A program made the translations under genes and the position numbers. A stretch of DNA of 62,994 bases, taken from positions 1 through 62,994 of the forward strand of contig CAYJIH010000007.1 of assembly GCA_964370195.1 (NCBI GenBank), in the 5' to 3' direction. Of this stretch, positions 1 through 9,581 are shown piece after piece. Origin of the DNA: JAAYCI01 sp964370195. GTDB taxonomy: Bacteria > Bacillota > Clostridia > Oscillospirales > Ruminococcaceae. The notes below the pieces were generated by a model that did not search any database, had not been told where the DNA came from, and was given only the letters and a program-made list of their open reading frames with translations. Every line of letters begins with the position of its first letter. Position 1 is the first letter of the stretch.

Positions 1-1
1 G

Positions 2-3000
2 CAAGACTTGCAGTCGCTAAATGAACACGTGCAATCGGAAGTGTCGGACACCCTCAACAAGAGCAAAAGTGCCCTCTCTATTTTAGCAGCACATTTGGCC
101 AAAGAACAACTTACGCGAGAAAATGCCATCAACACACTGCGCGAGCAATCACACGCGCAGGTATTTGATGACCTCTATTATATAAATCTAAACGGTAGGG
201 GCTCCTCTATAAACAACATGGAGGCCGACTTTTCGCAAAACCCTGCCTTTTTAAGCGCTGTGGAAAATGAATTCACCATTACATCCCCACACATTTCTGC
301 ATTTACAAACAACCGCGTAATAGACCTTGCCGTGCCCATTATACAAGAAGGTGAAATAATGGGTGTTTTACTATGCGAAAACTCCATGGAAAATATTTAC
401 CAAAGCATGAATGAGCTGACAACACAAGGCGGCTCCATTTTGCTTTTAGACAATACGGGTACCGTTTTTTTTAGCACCGATGCAGAGTATATCGGTGTTC
501 ATTCTCTCCGTGAAACCACAGTTGAGTTTCCCAATATTGCATTTTCCAGCAATGAATCTGCAAACAATATGAAAACCAATATAGCAAACAGACACGAAGG
601 TAGCACGCGCTACGAAATAGACGGTATCCCCAAAATCGCGCTGTATGCCCCTGTGGAAGATACTCCTTGGACATTACTTTTAGTAATGAATGAAGCAGAA
701 ACAAACACCTCTTTAGACCGTGCTGTAAACGCCATTATACTTACAAGCATCACGGTAGTTATTTTATTGCTCTTGTTCATCCTCTACTCTTGGTATACCA
801 GAACTTCCTCTATTAAAACCATTGAAAAAATAGCCTATTACGACCCATTAACAGAACTGCCAAACCTTGCAAAACTAAAAATAACCATGAGCGAGGCGCT
901 TTGTAAAAACAAAACAGACCCTTATACCATTGTTAAGTGCGATGTTGAAAATTTTAAAGCCATAAACGATTTATTTAGCTATGAGGTGGGCAATGCTGTT
1001 TTAAAAACGTTTAAACCCATCAGTGAAATGCCCGATGAAAAGACACTGATTGTGGCACGTGTGGGAACCGATGAATTCCTCTTTTTTGCGGGAAACCATT
1101 TTCTAGATAACCTAGAAAATAACGTCTCCATGTATGAATCAACATGTAAGGAATTTGTTCCGGAACTTGCCGATTACGAGCTCACATTTAAGTATGGGCG
1201 CTATTTTATACCACCCGGTGAAACAGATGTTGATAGTATCATCGCGAAAGTTGGCCTTGCCCACAGCATGTCCAAAAGCCAAAAAGGACAACCTATTTTC
1301 GATTACGACGAAAATTACAAACAACAAATTTTAGAAAAAGCCAACATTACAAACCGTATGCGCTCCGCACTTATAAACAAAGAGTTTAAGCTATATTTGC
1401 AACCCAAAACACGTATATCAGACGAAGAGGTAATTGGTGCTGAGGCTTTGGTGCGCTGGGTAGATGCGAACGGGAACATCACCTTCCCCGACAAATTTAT
1501 CCCACTTTTTGAAAAAAACGGCTTTATTGTAGAGCTAGACAAATACATGGTAGACATCACCTGCGCTACCTTGCGCCAATGGATAAACACGGGCTGGCAA
1601 GCATTGCCTGTGTCTGTCAACTGCTCACGCGTCAATTTAGCAAACCCCCATTTTGTAGAGGAACTGGCTATTATTGTAGACACTTATGCCATCCCGCACG
1701 AGTACATTGAAATTGAGCTGACTGAATCGACCATGATTGAAAACGAAGATGCGCTTGAACAATTATTTTCCGATTTACATGAATATGGGTTCCGTGTGTC
1801 TATTGATGATTTCGGTTCAGGCTTTTCCTCTCTTGGGCTTCTAAAAAACCTAAAAGTAGACACGTTAAAACTGGATAGAAGTTTTTTTGTTAATAACAAA
1901 GATGCCGTGCGTGGAGAGCTCGTGATAGACGGTATCATTAAATTATCGCAAAGCTTAAATATGCATGTGGTTGCAGAGGGCATTGAAGAAGCCGAACAAA
2001 CCGATTTTTTGAGGCTCATCGGCTGTGATGCCGCACAAGGGTATTATTATGCAAAACCCATGCCGGCCGCCGATTTTAAAGAACGCTATGCCAGAAAACC
2101 CAGCGTACACTTGCCCTTATCCAGCAGCAAAAACCCACTTCCTTCCGTTCAGCAAAAAAATAGCACAAAAATCGTTGATATGGCTCTTTGCATCCTGAAT
2201 GCCATCAAAACACCCGTCGTTATTTTCAACGACAGTTTCAGCGTCCATCAAGGCAACACGAAAACACTGGAGCTGTTTGATATAAGCGATCCCGATGCAT
2301 GGAGCAATGCATTTTTTAGCCTTTCGCCACCAACCCAACCGGATGGCCAAGATTCAAACGCTGCGGCCATCGCTTACATAGAAGAAGCGAAAAAAAGCGG
2401 CTATGTTAAATTTAACTGGATACACCTCAACAAGAATCACGAGGAAATCCCATGCGAAATTATCATCAACAAAATTCTGTTGCTGGACGACAACGGAGAA
2501 GGGCTGTACATTGGCCTTCTTCGAGACATGCGCAGCCAACTGGCCGACTATCAGCAAAACAACAAAACAATATCCGACGGCTTTTTCTTCAATAAGATCA
2601 CCGACAAAACACTGTTTAACATTATAACAACGCTTTCCTACGAATGGTTTTATTGCTTTGACATCATAGATGGAACCATACAATTTTTTGGCACCGGTAG
2701 CGAAAAAATGAATTTGCCAAAAGGCAAGCAAATTTTCCCTGATCCAACCATTGCCAAAGCCATAATACACACTGATGACATAGATACATTTTATACCTTT
2801 GTGCAAAGCATGAGGGACGGTGTGGAGAAAACATATGATATCCGCTTAATTCAACCAAATGGCGAGCCGTGTTATTATCGTTTTATTTACAAATCAATTC
2901 GAAATGATGCCAACACCCCTCTATTTTCTGTGGGTAAAGCATATGACATCAGTGACCATAAGGAGCTAGAGCAGCAAGCACAGATAGATTTACTCACCCG

Positions 3001-4030
3001 TTGTTACAACAAAATCTCTACGGAAAATCTCATAAAAAATATACTTGCCACACATAGCGAATCCCCACACGCTTTATTTGTAGTGGATATTGACGACTTC
3101 AAAGCCATCAACGACAATTTGGGCCATGTATTTGGCGATACGGTTTTGTGTGACATCAGCACCAATTTACATATGCATTTTCGTGATGGAGATATCATTG
3201 GCCGCATTGGCGGTGATGAATTTATTGTATTTTTAAAGAACATCAACAATATGCGTGTATTGAACGAGAAGGCTTCTGCCATTACCTCCACGTTCAAAAA
3301 TACATATATTGGCGAAAAACAAGACTACAAAGTGTCGGGCAGTGTGGGCATAGCCTTGTATCCACACGATGGCACACAATACGAAGACCTTTTCAATGCT
3401 GCCGACAAAGCGCTGTATCAATCAAAATTAAAAGGCAAAGATTGTTATACATTCTATTCCAACAATTTAGCCGATGGTACAATGAAAAACCTAACTTTGC
3501 TGGAAAATGTAGGCCGTATTGCAGACGCATATTTTGACGCAGACTTTATTTCCAACGCGTTTGAAATGCTGTATGAAATGCGCAGCAAAGATACATCTTT
3601 GGAGCTTTTGTTAGAGTACATTGGCAAGCACATGCAAGTGGATCGATGCTATATTTTCGAAAGCAAAGACGAAGGCAAGCACTATACAGAAATTTTCGAA
3701 TGGTGTAACACTGGCATTCCATCACAAAAAAATCATTATCAAAATACTCCCAAGGAAGATATTGGCGAGTTTATAGACAATTTAGACGAGAGTGGCATTT
3801 TCTACTGCAACGACTTTAGCACCATGAAATCAACAAATGCCGCAATTGCAGTGCAACTGGCCGATTTGCAATCCATCCTTTTGCTACACACAAAAGAAAA
3901 AGAGCAAAACTATACACGTTTATTTATCGGTTTTGATGATTGCACCGCCAAACGTGTATGGACAGAAAAAGAGATCAACAGTGCACGATATATTTTAAAA
4001 ATGATATCCATCTTTATACTTTTTTCGTAA
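2..4030 (+). CDS. Hybrid c-di-GMP protein: Cache-TM-GGDEF-EAL-PAS-PAS-GGDEF-GAF-like (5' partial)
   Basis: The frame is open to the left window edge, so the N-terminus, with a presumed first membrane helix, is missing; 1342 residues are visible. In order: an extracytoplasmic Cache-like region (about 1-235), one membrane helix (about 241-265), a first GGDEF domain whose signature reads G-T-D-E-F (355-359), an EAL domain (E-A-L at 481-483, followed by ELTES, DDFGSG, LKLDRSF and VAEGIE), two PAS-like segments (about 735-985), a second GGDEF domain with an intact signature (1070-1074), and a GAF-like tail. From family knowledge, the EAL domain should hydrolyse c-di-GMP and the second GGDEF should synthesise it. 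The altered first GGDEF is probably a regulatory or GTP-binding domain. The ligand of the sensor is unknown. The next gene, a chemoreceptor on the same strand, also fits a motile lifestyle. Confidence 0.92.
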   Translation, partial: QDLQSLNEHVQSEVSDTLNKSKSALSILAAHLAKEQLTRENAINTLREQSHAQVFDDLYYINLNGRGSSINNMEADFSQNPAFLSAVENEFTITSPHISAFTNNRVIDLAVPIIQEGEIMGVLLCENSMENIYQSMNELTTQGGSILLLDNTGTVFFSTDAEYIGVHSLRETTVEFPNIAFSSNESANNMKTNIANRHEGSTRYEIDGIPKIALYAPVEDTPWTLLLVMNEAETNTSLDRAVNAIILTSITVVILLLLFILYSWYTRTSSIKTIEKIAYYDPLTELPNLAKLKITMSEALCKNKTDPYTIVKCDVENFKAINDLFSYEVGNAVLKTFKPISEMPDEKTLIVARVGTDEFLFFAGNHFLDNLENNVSMYESTCKEFVPELADYELTFKYGRYFIPPGETDVDSIIAKVGLAHSMSKSQKGQPIFDYDENYKQQILEKANITNRMRSALINKEFKLYLQPKTRISDEEVIGAEALVRWVDANGNITFPDKFIPLFEKNGFIVELDKYMVDITCATLRQWINTGWQALPVSVNCSRVNLANPHFVEELAIIVDTYAIPHEYIEIELTESTMIENEDALEQLFSDLHEYGFRVSIDDFGSGFSSLGLLKNLKVDTLKLDRSFFVNNKDAVRGELVIDGIIKLSQSLNMHVVAEGIEEAEQTDFLRLIGCDAAQGYYYAKPMPAADFKERYARKPSVHLPLSSSKNPLPSVQQKNSTKIVDMALCILNAIKTPVVIFNDSFSVHQGNTKTLELFDISDPDAWSNAFFSLSPPTQPDGQDSNAAAIAYIEEAKKSGYVKFNWIHLNKNHEEIPCEIIINKILLLDDNGEGLYIGLLRDMRSQLADYQQNNKTISDGFFFNKITDKTLFNIITTLSYEWFYCFDIIDGTIQFFGTGSEKMNLPKGKQIFPDPTIAKAIIHTDDIDTFYTFVQSMRDGVEKTYDIRLIQPNGEPCYYRFIYKSIRNDANTPLFSVGKAYDISDHKELEQQAQIDLLTRCYNKISTENLIKNILATHSESPHALFVVDIDDFKAINDNLGHVFGDTVLCDISTNLHMHFRDGDIIGRIGGDEFIVFLKNINNMRVLNEKASAITSTFKNTYIGEKQDYKVSGSVGIALYPHDGTQYEDLFNAADKALYQSKLKGKDCYTFYSNNLADGTMKNLTLLENVGRIADAYFDADFISNAFEMLYEMRSKDTSLELLLEYIGKHMQVDRCYIFESKDEGKHYTEIFEWCNTGIPSQKNHYQNTPKEDIGEFIDNLDESGIFYCNDFSTMKSTNAAIAVQLADLQSILLLHTKEKEQNYTRLFIGFDDCTAKRVWTEKEINSARYILKMISIFILFS

Positions 4031-4157
4031 CGTATTGTTTTCTCATGCTTATCCTCACATCTACATACCCACACGGCCTTCCGTATATTCGTTTTTGATT
4101 GTATCAAACAACACAAAATATTTTCCATAATACATCGAATTTTGTACACACATTCCA

Positions 4158-4186
4158 TTTACTCCAAAACCGCACTGTAGTATACT
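4158..4186 (+). promoter_or_regulatory. Probable sigma-A promoter for the chemoreceptor gene
   Basis: TTTACT (4158-4163) and TATACT (4181-4186) are separated by 17 bases and lie about 70 bases upstream of the chemoreceptor start. The -35 matches TTGACA at four of six positions. Confidence 0.45.
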
Positions 4187-4256
4187 ATACATGGTAAGAA
4201 AACAGGATAGGAAAAACTTTTAGATCGTCACGGGAATTAATTGAGGGGGCATCTTA

Positions 4257-5903
4257 ATGAAAAAAACAGCAGGCAGTGCGAAAAAGTTTGGGAAATTATC
4301 AACACAGTTCAACTTATTGATTGCAATCATGACAACCCTTATTGTTACTGTTATGATTCTCATCAATGGCATCACAACAAGAAACAATGTAAATGGTGAG
4401 CTGATAGACCAATGCATTGTTGGAACAAATTTACTGCAGTATGAACTAAGCTTACATGAAGTGCAAGCGATGGACGACAAAACAGAAGTGCTGGAACGCT
4501 TAAAAGAAATTACAAATTGTGAATTCACTATTTTCAACGGAGATATGCGCGAATTTACCACGATTATCATTGATGGTGAACGGGCAACGGGAACCGCATT
4601 AGACCCAGAGATTGCAAACCGTGTTTTAAACAACGGAGAAAGCTACTTAGGGGAAACCACCATTTTAGGTAAAAAACACTTCACATCCTATATTCCCTAT
4701 CTCGATGAAAACGGCGAAATTGTGGGCGTCCTTTTTGCAGGTATTTTATCCACAGCCAACGACGCCGCTATCAACACGGCATTAACAATTTCCATGTTTG
4801 TAGGCATCGCCTTAATCCTCATCGTTTGCATTATTTCCAAAATCATGATTAACAACTCGGTGGCAAAACCCCTTGCTGATGTAATGAATGCTGCACAAAG
4901 TATCTCACGCGGGCATATGAATTTCGACCTAAATGTACATACAAATAACGAAATTGGGATGTTGGCACAATCTTTTAATGAGATGCAAGCCATGCTTTCG
5001 GCGCTGAATGAGGTGCTTGTTGGTATGCTTGGCAAAATTGCAAATGGCGAATGGAACGTGGATGTGGGCGACCCTGACATTTATATTGGGGATTGGCAGC
5101 AACTGTATAAATCTGTTGATGAGATGACAGCTTCTGTTCGAAGTGCACTCTCGCAAGTCTCCACCTCAGCCGAACAAATATCCGACAGTGTTGCATCTGT
5201 TTCCGGCAGTGCACAAGCCCTTGCCGATGGCGCTGTGAACCAAGCAAGTAGCGTAGAACTTCTCTCGCAAAGTTTACAAGATATCTCTTTACAAATTGAA
5301 GATAATTCTAAAAACACAAGAAAAATAAACGATATTGCACTTGTTTCCGGGAAAGTTACAGAAAATACACTTGCCGACATGAAGCGCATGCTTGATTCGA
5401 TGCAAGAGATTTCAAACACCTCCGAAGACATTGGAAAAGTGATTAAAGTAATTGATGATATTGCCTTCCAAACGAACATTTTGGCCCTGAATGCAGCCGT
5501 TGAAGCCGCCCGTGCAGGTGCCGCCGGCAAAGGTTTTGCGGTGGTAGCCGATGAAGTTCGCAACCTTGCACAAAAGTCCTCCGATGCTGCAAAAAACACA
5601 TCACAGCTTATTGAACACTCCATTGATGCTGTGCAAGTGGGCGAAGGCATTGCCAAAAAAGCAAACAGTTCATTTGAAGACCTTGCAGAAAAAGTGCGCC
5701 AAATGGTGAGCACCATTGACGAAATTGCAAAAGCCACAGAAGAACAAGCCGACGGCATCCGAAATATTTCCGGCGGTATTGAGCAAATTGCCACTGTTGT
5801 GCAAGCAAACACAGCCATGAGCGAAGAAAGCGCTGCAGCAAGCCAAGAGCTTGCATCGCAAGCCAACACCCTTCATTCACTGGTAGATAAGTTTGTTTTG
5901 TAA
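4257..5903 (+). CDS. Methyl-accepting chemotaxis protein
   Basis: A 548-residue chemoreceptor. A first membrane helix (about 17-40) is followed by a short extracytoplasmic sensor of single-Cache size (about 41-172), a second helix (about 175-196), a HAMP domain and a long cytoplasmic signalling coiled coil. The hairpin tip is recognisable from FQTNILALNAAVEAARAG followed by GKGFAVVADEVRNLA, the segment that contacts CheA and CheW. Start ATG at 4257 follows a GAGGGGG ribosome binding site. The gene is monocistronic, closed by a strong terminator. No che genes are in the window, so the receptor must feed a chemosensory array encoded elsewhere. The short sensor resembles small-molecule Cache sensors, but the ligand cannot be read from sequence. 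Confidence 0.95.
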   Translation: MKKTAGSAKKFGKLSTQFNLLIAIMTTLIVTVMILINGITTRNNVNGELIDQCIVGTNLLQYELSLHEVQAMDDKTEVLERLKEITNCEFTIFNGDMREFTTIIIDGERATGTALDPEIANRVLNNGESYLGETTILGKKHFTSYIPYLDENGEIVGVLFAGILSTANDAAINTALTISMFVGIALILIVCIISKIMINNSVAKPLADVMNAAQSISRGHMNFDLNVHTNNEIGMLAQSFNEMQAMLSALNEVLVGMLGKIANGEWNVDVGDPDIYIGDWQQLYKSVDEMTASVRSALSQVSTSAEQISDSVASVSGSAQALADGAVNQASSVELLSQSLQDISLQIEDNSKNTRKINDIALVSGKVTENTLADMKRMLDSMQEISNTSEDIGKVIKVIDDIAFQTNILALNAAVEAARAGAAGKGFAVVADEVRNLAQKSSDAAKNTSQLIEHSIDAVQVGEGIAKKANSSFEDLAEKVRQMVSTIDEIAKATEEQADGIRNISGGIEQIATVVQANTAMSEESAAASQELASQANTLHSLVDKFVL

Positions 5904-5981
5904 CAAAACGGCTCTCAAACACCACTGTTCACAAAGGCTGTTTGGCTCCACTTTAAATTAAACGTTTTTTTAATCATATAT

Positions 5982-6031
5982 AGCCCAAACCTTTTTCGTG
6001 CCACAAGGCACCTATGAGGTTTGGGCTTTTT
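5982..6031 (+). terminator. Rho-independent terminator after the chemoreceptor
   Basis: The arms AGCCCAAACCT and AGGTTTGGGCT are perfectly complementary (11 bp) and are followed directly by a T run. Confidence 0.9.
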
Positions 6032-6175
6032 CGTGTACGCTACATACCAAGCATAATCAAGCTGACCGTATAAAAATTATCTCCCCCTTTTTTACATAGT
6101 AAACGCAATGCATTGCTTGTGATTGCGTATAATTAAAATTCAGCACATTGCCCAAATACTAGCCATTTTTTCTAC

Positions 6176-6214
6176 ACCAAAAAATTATTTATTATATTGT
6201 AATAATTTTTTGGT
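6176..6214. promoter_or_regulatory. Perfect 14-bp inverted repeat upstream of the purine permease
   Basis: The arm at 6176-6189 (ACCAAAAAATTATT) is the exact reverse complement of 6201-6214, around an 11-base loop. It lies about 90 bases before the permease start, in the only promoter region available to that gene. It could be an operator or an AT-rich RNA hairpin. The conserved bases of a purine riboswitch are not present. Confidence 0.6.
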
Positions 6215-6306
6215 TGTGTTACGATGGACTTATCTTCTTTTTCTTATTCACTGTTCGATTTTCGCTTTTTCACAAAACTGGGGAAATTTTAGGAGGAATT
6301 AGAAAC

Positions 6307-7758
6307 ATGAACAAACAAAATCAAGCAAAAGAAAAAGACCCTAAGCTAATTGTGCATGAATTAAAAGGGCGTCCCCCTTTGCCCATGTCAATTGCACTCG
6401 GCCTTCAACATGTGCTGGCCATGTTTGTGGGCAACCTTACCCCGCTGTTAATTGTAGGTGGCGCTTACAGTGCCGCAAACCCAAACAGCATTGATGTTGC
6501 GTATCTTGCGCAATGTGCCATGATTTTAGCGGGCCTCACCACCCTTGTTCAACTGTACAAAGTTGGGCCAATCGGCTCTGGGCTTCCCATTGTAATGGGC
6601 ACCAGCAGCGCTTTTATCGGTGTAAACAGCACCATTGCCATGACAGGCGGCTGGGCCGCCCTAACAGGTGCCACTTTAATTGGCGGCTTTTTTGAGCTAG
6701 GACTTGGCTTTTTTATGAAAAAACTTCGTCGTTTTTTCCCGCCCCTTGTAACGGGTGTCACCGTGTTGTCCATTGGTATCACCCTTATCCCCGTAGGTGT
6801 ACAAAACTTTGCCGGCGGCGGCAACTTTGAATCAAACCCCAATTTTGGTTCTTTACAGAATTTATTTGTGGCAAGTGTTGTTTTACTGGTTGTTATTTTG
6901 CTTCGAATTTTTGGAAAAGGAATACTTGGGCTTGCATCCCTGCTTATTGCCACACTTGTAGGCTATGCTGTGGCCATCGCTATGTACTTTTTAATTCCCG
7001 AAGAATCACTTACCCTCACCATCACCATGACAAACCTCTTAGAAGGTGGACTTATTTCCGTTCCCATCCCCTTGCGCTACGGCATTGAATTTCGTTTAGA
7101 TGCCATTATCCCCATGCTCTTTATGTTCATCGTAACCGCCATAGAAACCATTGGAGACACCACCGGTGTTACAGAAGGCGGCCTTGGCCGTATGCCCAGC
7201 GACAAAGAACTGCGTGGCACTGTGCTGGCCGACGGTTTTTCCAGCATTCTTGGCGCTCTGTTCAATACCTCTGCACTCACTTCCTTTAGCCAAAATGTTG
7301 GTCTTATCCGCATGACACGCGTTGTAAACTTATTTGCCATCTCTACCGGCGCTATTTTCCTTATCGTTGCGGGTTTTTTCCGTCCCATTGGCCAATTTTT
7401 CGCAAACATCCCACCTTCTGTTTTAGGCGGCGCCGTTCTATGTATGTTTGCCTCTATTGCTGTAACCGGCATCAGCCTTTTATCAAAAATCGACTTTAAT
7501 CCGCGCAACACCTTAATCATTGCCATTGCACTTGGTGTTGGCATTGGATTTGGCCAGGGTGCAGGCGGTGCCGCCGGCGCAATGGAGCACTTCCCCACCT
7601 GGCTTCGTTACTTGTTTGGAGGGCATGGCATTGCCGCTTCTACCATCATTGCACTTGTGCTAAATTTGCTGATGCCCCATGAAAAAACAGCTGAAAATGA
7701 AAGCACAGAAGAACAACAAGATGACACCATGAATGAAATAGTGGATGAAAATGCATAG
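6307..7758 (+). CDS. NCS2-family xanthine/uric acid-type purine permease
   Basis: A 483-residue polytopic membrane protein of the nucleobase:cation symporter-2 (NAT) family. The NAT signature is visible as QNVGLIRMTRV, and the TM8 region reads ETIGDTTGVTEGG, both typical of purine (xanthine or uric acid) carriers rather than uracil carriers. The start is set at the ATG at 6307 because AGGAGGA lies just upstream; the frame is open for 31 more codons, but those have no ribosome binding site. The acidic C-terminal tail is cytoplasmic. An adenine deaminase is encoded about 10 kb away, so purine salvage or catabolism is a plausible context. The substrate is inferred from the family only. Confidence 0.92.
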   Translation: MNKQNQAKEKDPKLIVHELKGRPPLPMSIALGLQHVLAMFVGNLTPLLIVGGAYSAANPNSIDVAYLAQCAMILAGLTTLVQLYKVGPIGSGLPIVMGTSSAFIGVNSTIAMTGGWAALTGATLIGGFFELGLGFFMKKLRRFFPPLVTGVTVLSIGITLIPVGVQNFAGGGNFESNPNFGSLQNLFVASVVLLVVILLRIFGKGILGLASLLIATLVGYAVAIAMYFLIPEESLTLTITMTNLLEGGLISVPIPLRYGIEFRLDAIIPMLFMFIVTAIETIGDTTGVTEGGLGRMPSDKELRGTVLADGFSSILGALFNTSALTSFSQNVGLIRMTRVVNLFAISTGAIFLIVAGFFRPIGQFFANIPPSVLGGAVLCMFASIAVTGISLLSKIDFNPRNTLIIAIALGVGIGFGQGAGGAAGAMEHFPTWLRYLFGGHGIAASTIIALVLNLLMPHEKTAENESTEEQQDDTMNEIVDENA

Positions 7759-7906
7759 TTTACACAATGTGTTGCAATTTCACAACAAACCGAGTGCCCG
7801 CAAAGATATTTTTCACAAAAAACACCGCAGTATCATATAAACTCTTTTTTTTCTTTTTTTTCTTTTTGTTTCATGTTATTATATAAAGAAAAAAGGAGGG
7901 GCTCAT

Positions 7907-8428
7907 TTGAACTCAACAAAACTTAGAAAATATATTTTTTTACTTCCTAATTTATTGGAAGTGCTCATAGGGCTTGTTATTTCCGTGTTTATTGGCATCG
8001 CCGTGGTTGGTGTTCTGATGCATACAGCCCCTGCTTCTTTAATAGAAAACGGCGGCTTAATGCTTTTTTTACAAAGAATGACTGAAATCATCATTGGCAT
8101 TGAATTTATCAAACTCATTTTTTCACACACGATGGATGCAACACTTGAAGTAATTATCATGGCTATTGTACGCCAAATTATTGTGGGGCACCTTACCTCA
8201 ATTGATACACTTATATTCGTTTTGGCTATTGCCATTGTATTTGTGGTAAGAAAGTTTTTCTTTATAAAAAAATTAGACCGTGGCCATGAGGAAGAACAAG
8301 ATTTTTTCACGTTAAAATTTTGGAACAAGAAAAAAAACATCAAAAAGCCCGATGTTTCTATTGAAAAAAAAATTGATGCACTTGAAAAAGAACTGGCCTG
8401 TTTAAAAGAACAACAAACAGAAAAGTAA
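7907..8428 (+). CDS. PsiE-like small membrane protein
   Basis: 173 residues with four predicted membrane helices (about 12-36, 48-68, 79-98, 103-120) and a charged cytoplasmic tail ending in a predicted coiled coil rich in Lys and Glu. The pattern of a membrane segment ending in a His, then an LEVIIMAIVRQIIV helix and a Lys/Arg-rich exit resembles the phosphate-starvation-inducible PsiE family, whose biochemical role is unknown. The start is the TTG at 7907, six bases after an AGGAGGGG site; no ATG fits better. It is closed by a strong terminator and forms its own transcription unit. The family assignment is from pattern resemblance only. Confidence 0.65.
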   Translation: MNSTKLRKYIFLLPNLLEVLIGLVISVFIGIAVVGVLMHTAPASLIENGGLMLFLQRMTEIIIGIEFIKLIFSHTMDATLEVIIMAIVRQIIVGHLTSIDTLIFVLAIAIVFVVRKFFFIKKLDRGHEEEQDFFTLKFWNKKKNIKKPDVSIEKKIDALEKELACLKEQQTEK

Positions 8429-8503
8429 CCCCTAAACACAGGTGCACGGCAGGCCCATGAAGATATTTTTACAAATAACATCATCGGTATTGTTAAAAAA
8501 CCA

Positions 8504-8537
8504 AACCCGCCACAAAAAACTTTGTGGCGGGTTTTTT
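8504..8537 (+). terminator. Rho-independent terminator after the PsiE-like gene
   Basis: A 13-bp perfect stem (AACCCGCCACAAA with TTTGTGGCGGGTT) with a 4-base loop, followed by T residues. Confidence 0.92.
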
Positions 8538-8686
8538 ATATTCTCTTCAAAAGCACAGCCTATTGCATAAATGCATTACTCCATAAAACCAGTGTAAAGC
8601 GATTCCCTTATTCCCCAAAATCGGCAGGATAGTACCATACTCTGTACAATAAGGGCTCTTATCCCCTCACCCTATTTTAAACACTA

Positions 8687-9094
8687 TTATACGCCACGCG
8701 CTTTCTGCAACAAATCTACCACTTCGTCTGCTTTTAACACTTTTCCCACCGAAACCACTTTGCCGTCTACTACAAGTGCCGGTGTGCTCATTACGCCATA
8801 ATTCGCAATTTCCGCAAAATCTGTGATGTGGGCAACTTCAGCATCTTGGCCCATTTTTTGTAGTGCTTCTTTTACATTTGCTTCTAATGTAATGCAGCTT
8901 TTACAACCGGAACCCAAAACTGCAATTGCGGCACCATCTGCTGGTGCTTTTGCTTCTTGTTCATTTGCTGCTGCACCACAACCACAGTCACCACAGCCAC
9001 ACGCTTGCACAGGCTCGGCAACTGGGGCAGGGTTACAACCACCAGCGCAATTACAAGGCTCTTCTTTCTTTTTCCCAAAACCAAATAAACCCAT
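8687..9094 (-). CDS. Thioredoxin-like small redox protein with a Cys-rich N-terminal extension
   Basis: 135 residues. The C-terminal part (about 56-135) is a small thioredoxin fold of the 'redox-active disulfide protein 2' type: a C-K-S-C pair at 64 and 67 and the cis-proline region VMSTPALVVDGKVV. The N-terminal 50 residues are unusual: after a basic GFGKKK stretch there are seven cysteines (14, 16, 20, 32, 34, 37, 39) in Gly/Pro/Ala-rich sequence, suggesting a metal site. No signal peptide, so cytoplasmic. The ribosome binding site GGAGG precedes the ATG. Proteins of this family are often linked to thioredoxin reductases or metal handling; no partner gene is adjacent here. The fold is clear; the function of the extension is unknown. 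Confidence 0.85.
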   Translation of the reverse strand: MGLFGFGKKKEEPCNCAGGCNPAPVAEPVQACGCGDCGCGAAANEQEAKAPADGAAIAVLGSGCKSCITLEANVKEALQKMGQDAEVAHITDFAEIANYGVMSTPALVVDGKVVSVGKVLKADEVVDLLQKARGV

Positions 9095-9166
9095 TATTCA
9101 TCCTCCAAGCAATATAATTTTAAAGTATCTTACGTCAATGTCAAATCAAATATTTTTGATGTTATT

Positions 9167-9195
9167 ATTATACACAATTCAAATGAAAATGGCAA
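9167..9195 (-). promoter_or_regulatory. Promoter of the thioredoxin-like gene
   Basis: On the minus strand, TTGCCA (9190-9195) and TATAAT (9167-9172) are spaced by 17 bases and lie about 70 bases before the start codon. Confidence 0.6.
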
Positions 9196-9343
9196 TACTC
9201 AAATGTAATTTTTTATCCTTTCCTATTTCGCCCCTACCTAGCCAGCACAAACAAAGCAATTACGATATATAAAAATACGGCTTCTGATGATGCGTTAAAG
9301 CAAATACATCCATTCATGCAATCTACTCCATCCATTCGTTTTT

Positions 9344-9372
9344 TTGACAATAAAACCTTGGAACATTATAAT
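9344..9372 (+). promoter_or_regulatory. Perfect consensus sigma-A promoter upstream of potABCD
   Basis: TTGACA (9344-9349), a 17-base spacer and TATAAT (9367-9372): every base is consensus. The predicted start near 9379 leaves a leader of about 200 bases before potA. The leader contains a long-range pairing AAAGCCC (about 9466) with GGGCTTT (about 9545) but no intrinsic terminator that I can see. The rest of the 487-base interval between the two divergent genes shows nothing else. Confidence 0.8.
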
Positions 9373-9581
9373 AAGAACGGATTCAATGGCTCCTTAGGGG
9401 CGCTGTGCACCAAACCACTTTTTTAAAACATTGCTTCCCCAAGGTTATATCAACACAACAATACAAAGCCCATTACTCTAAAGACAAATCGTGCCAATCG
9501 TAATATATTTTCTTTAAAGTTGCATGATAACCCCTTCCATTAACAGGGCTTTAACCAAACTCGCTTATCAGGAGGTTCCAT

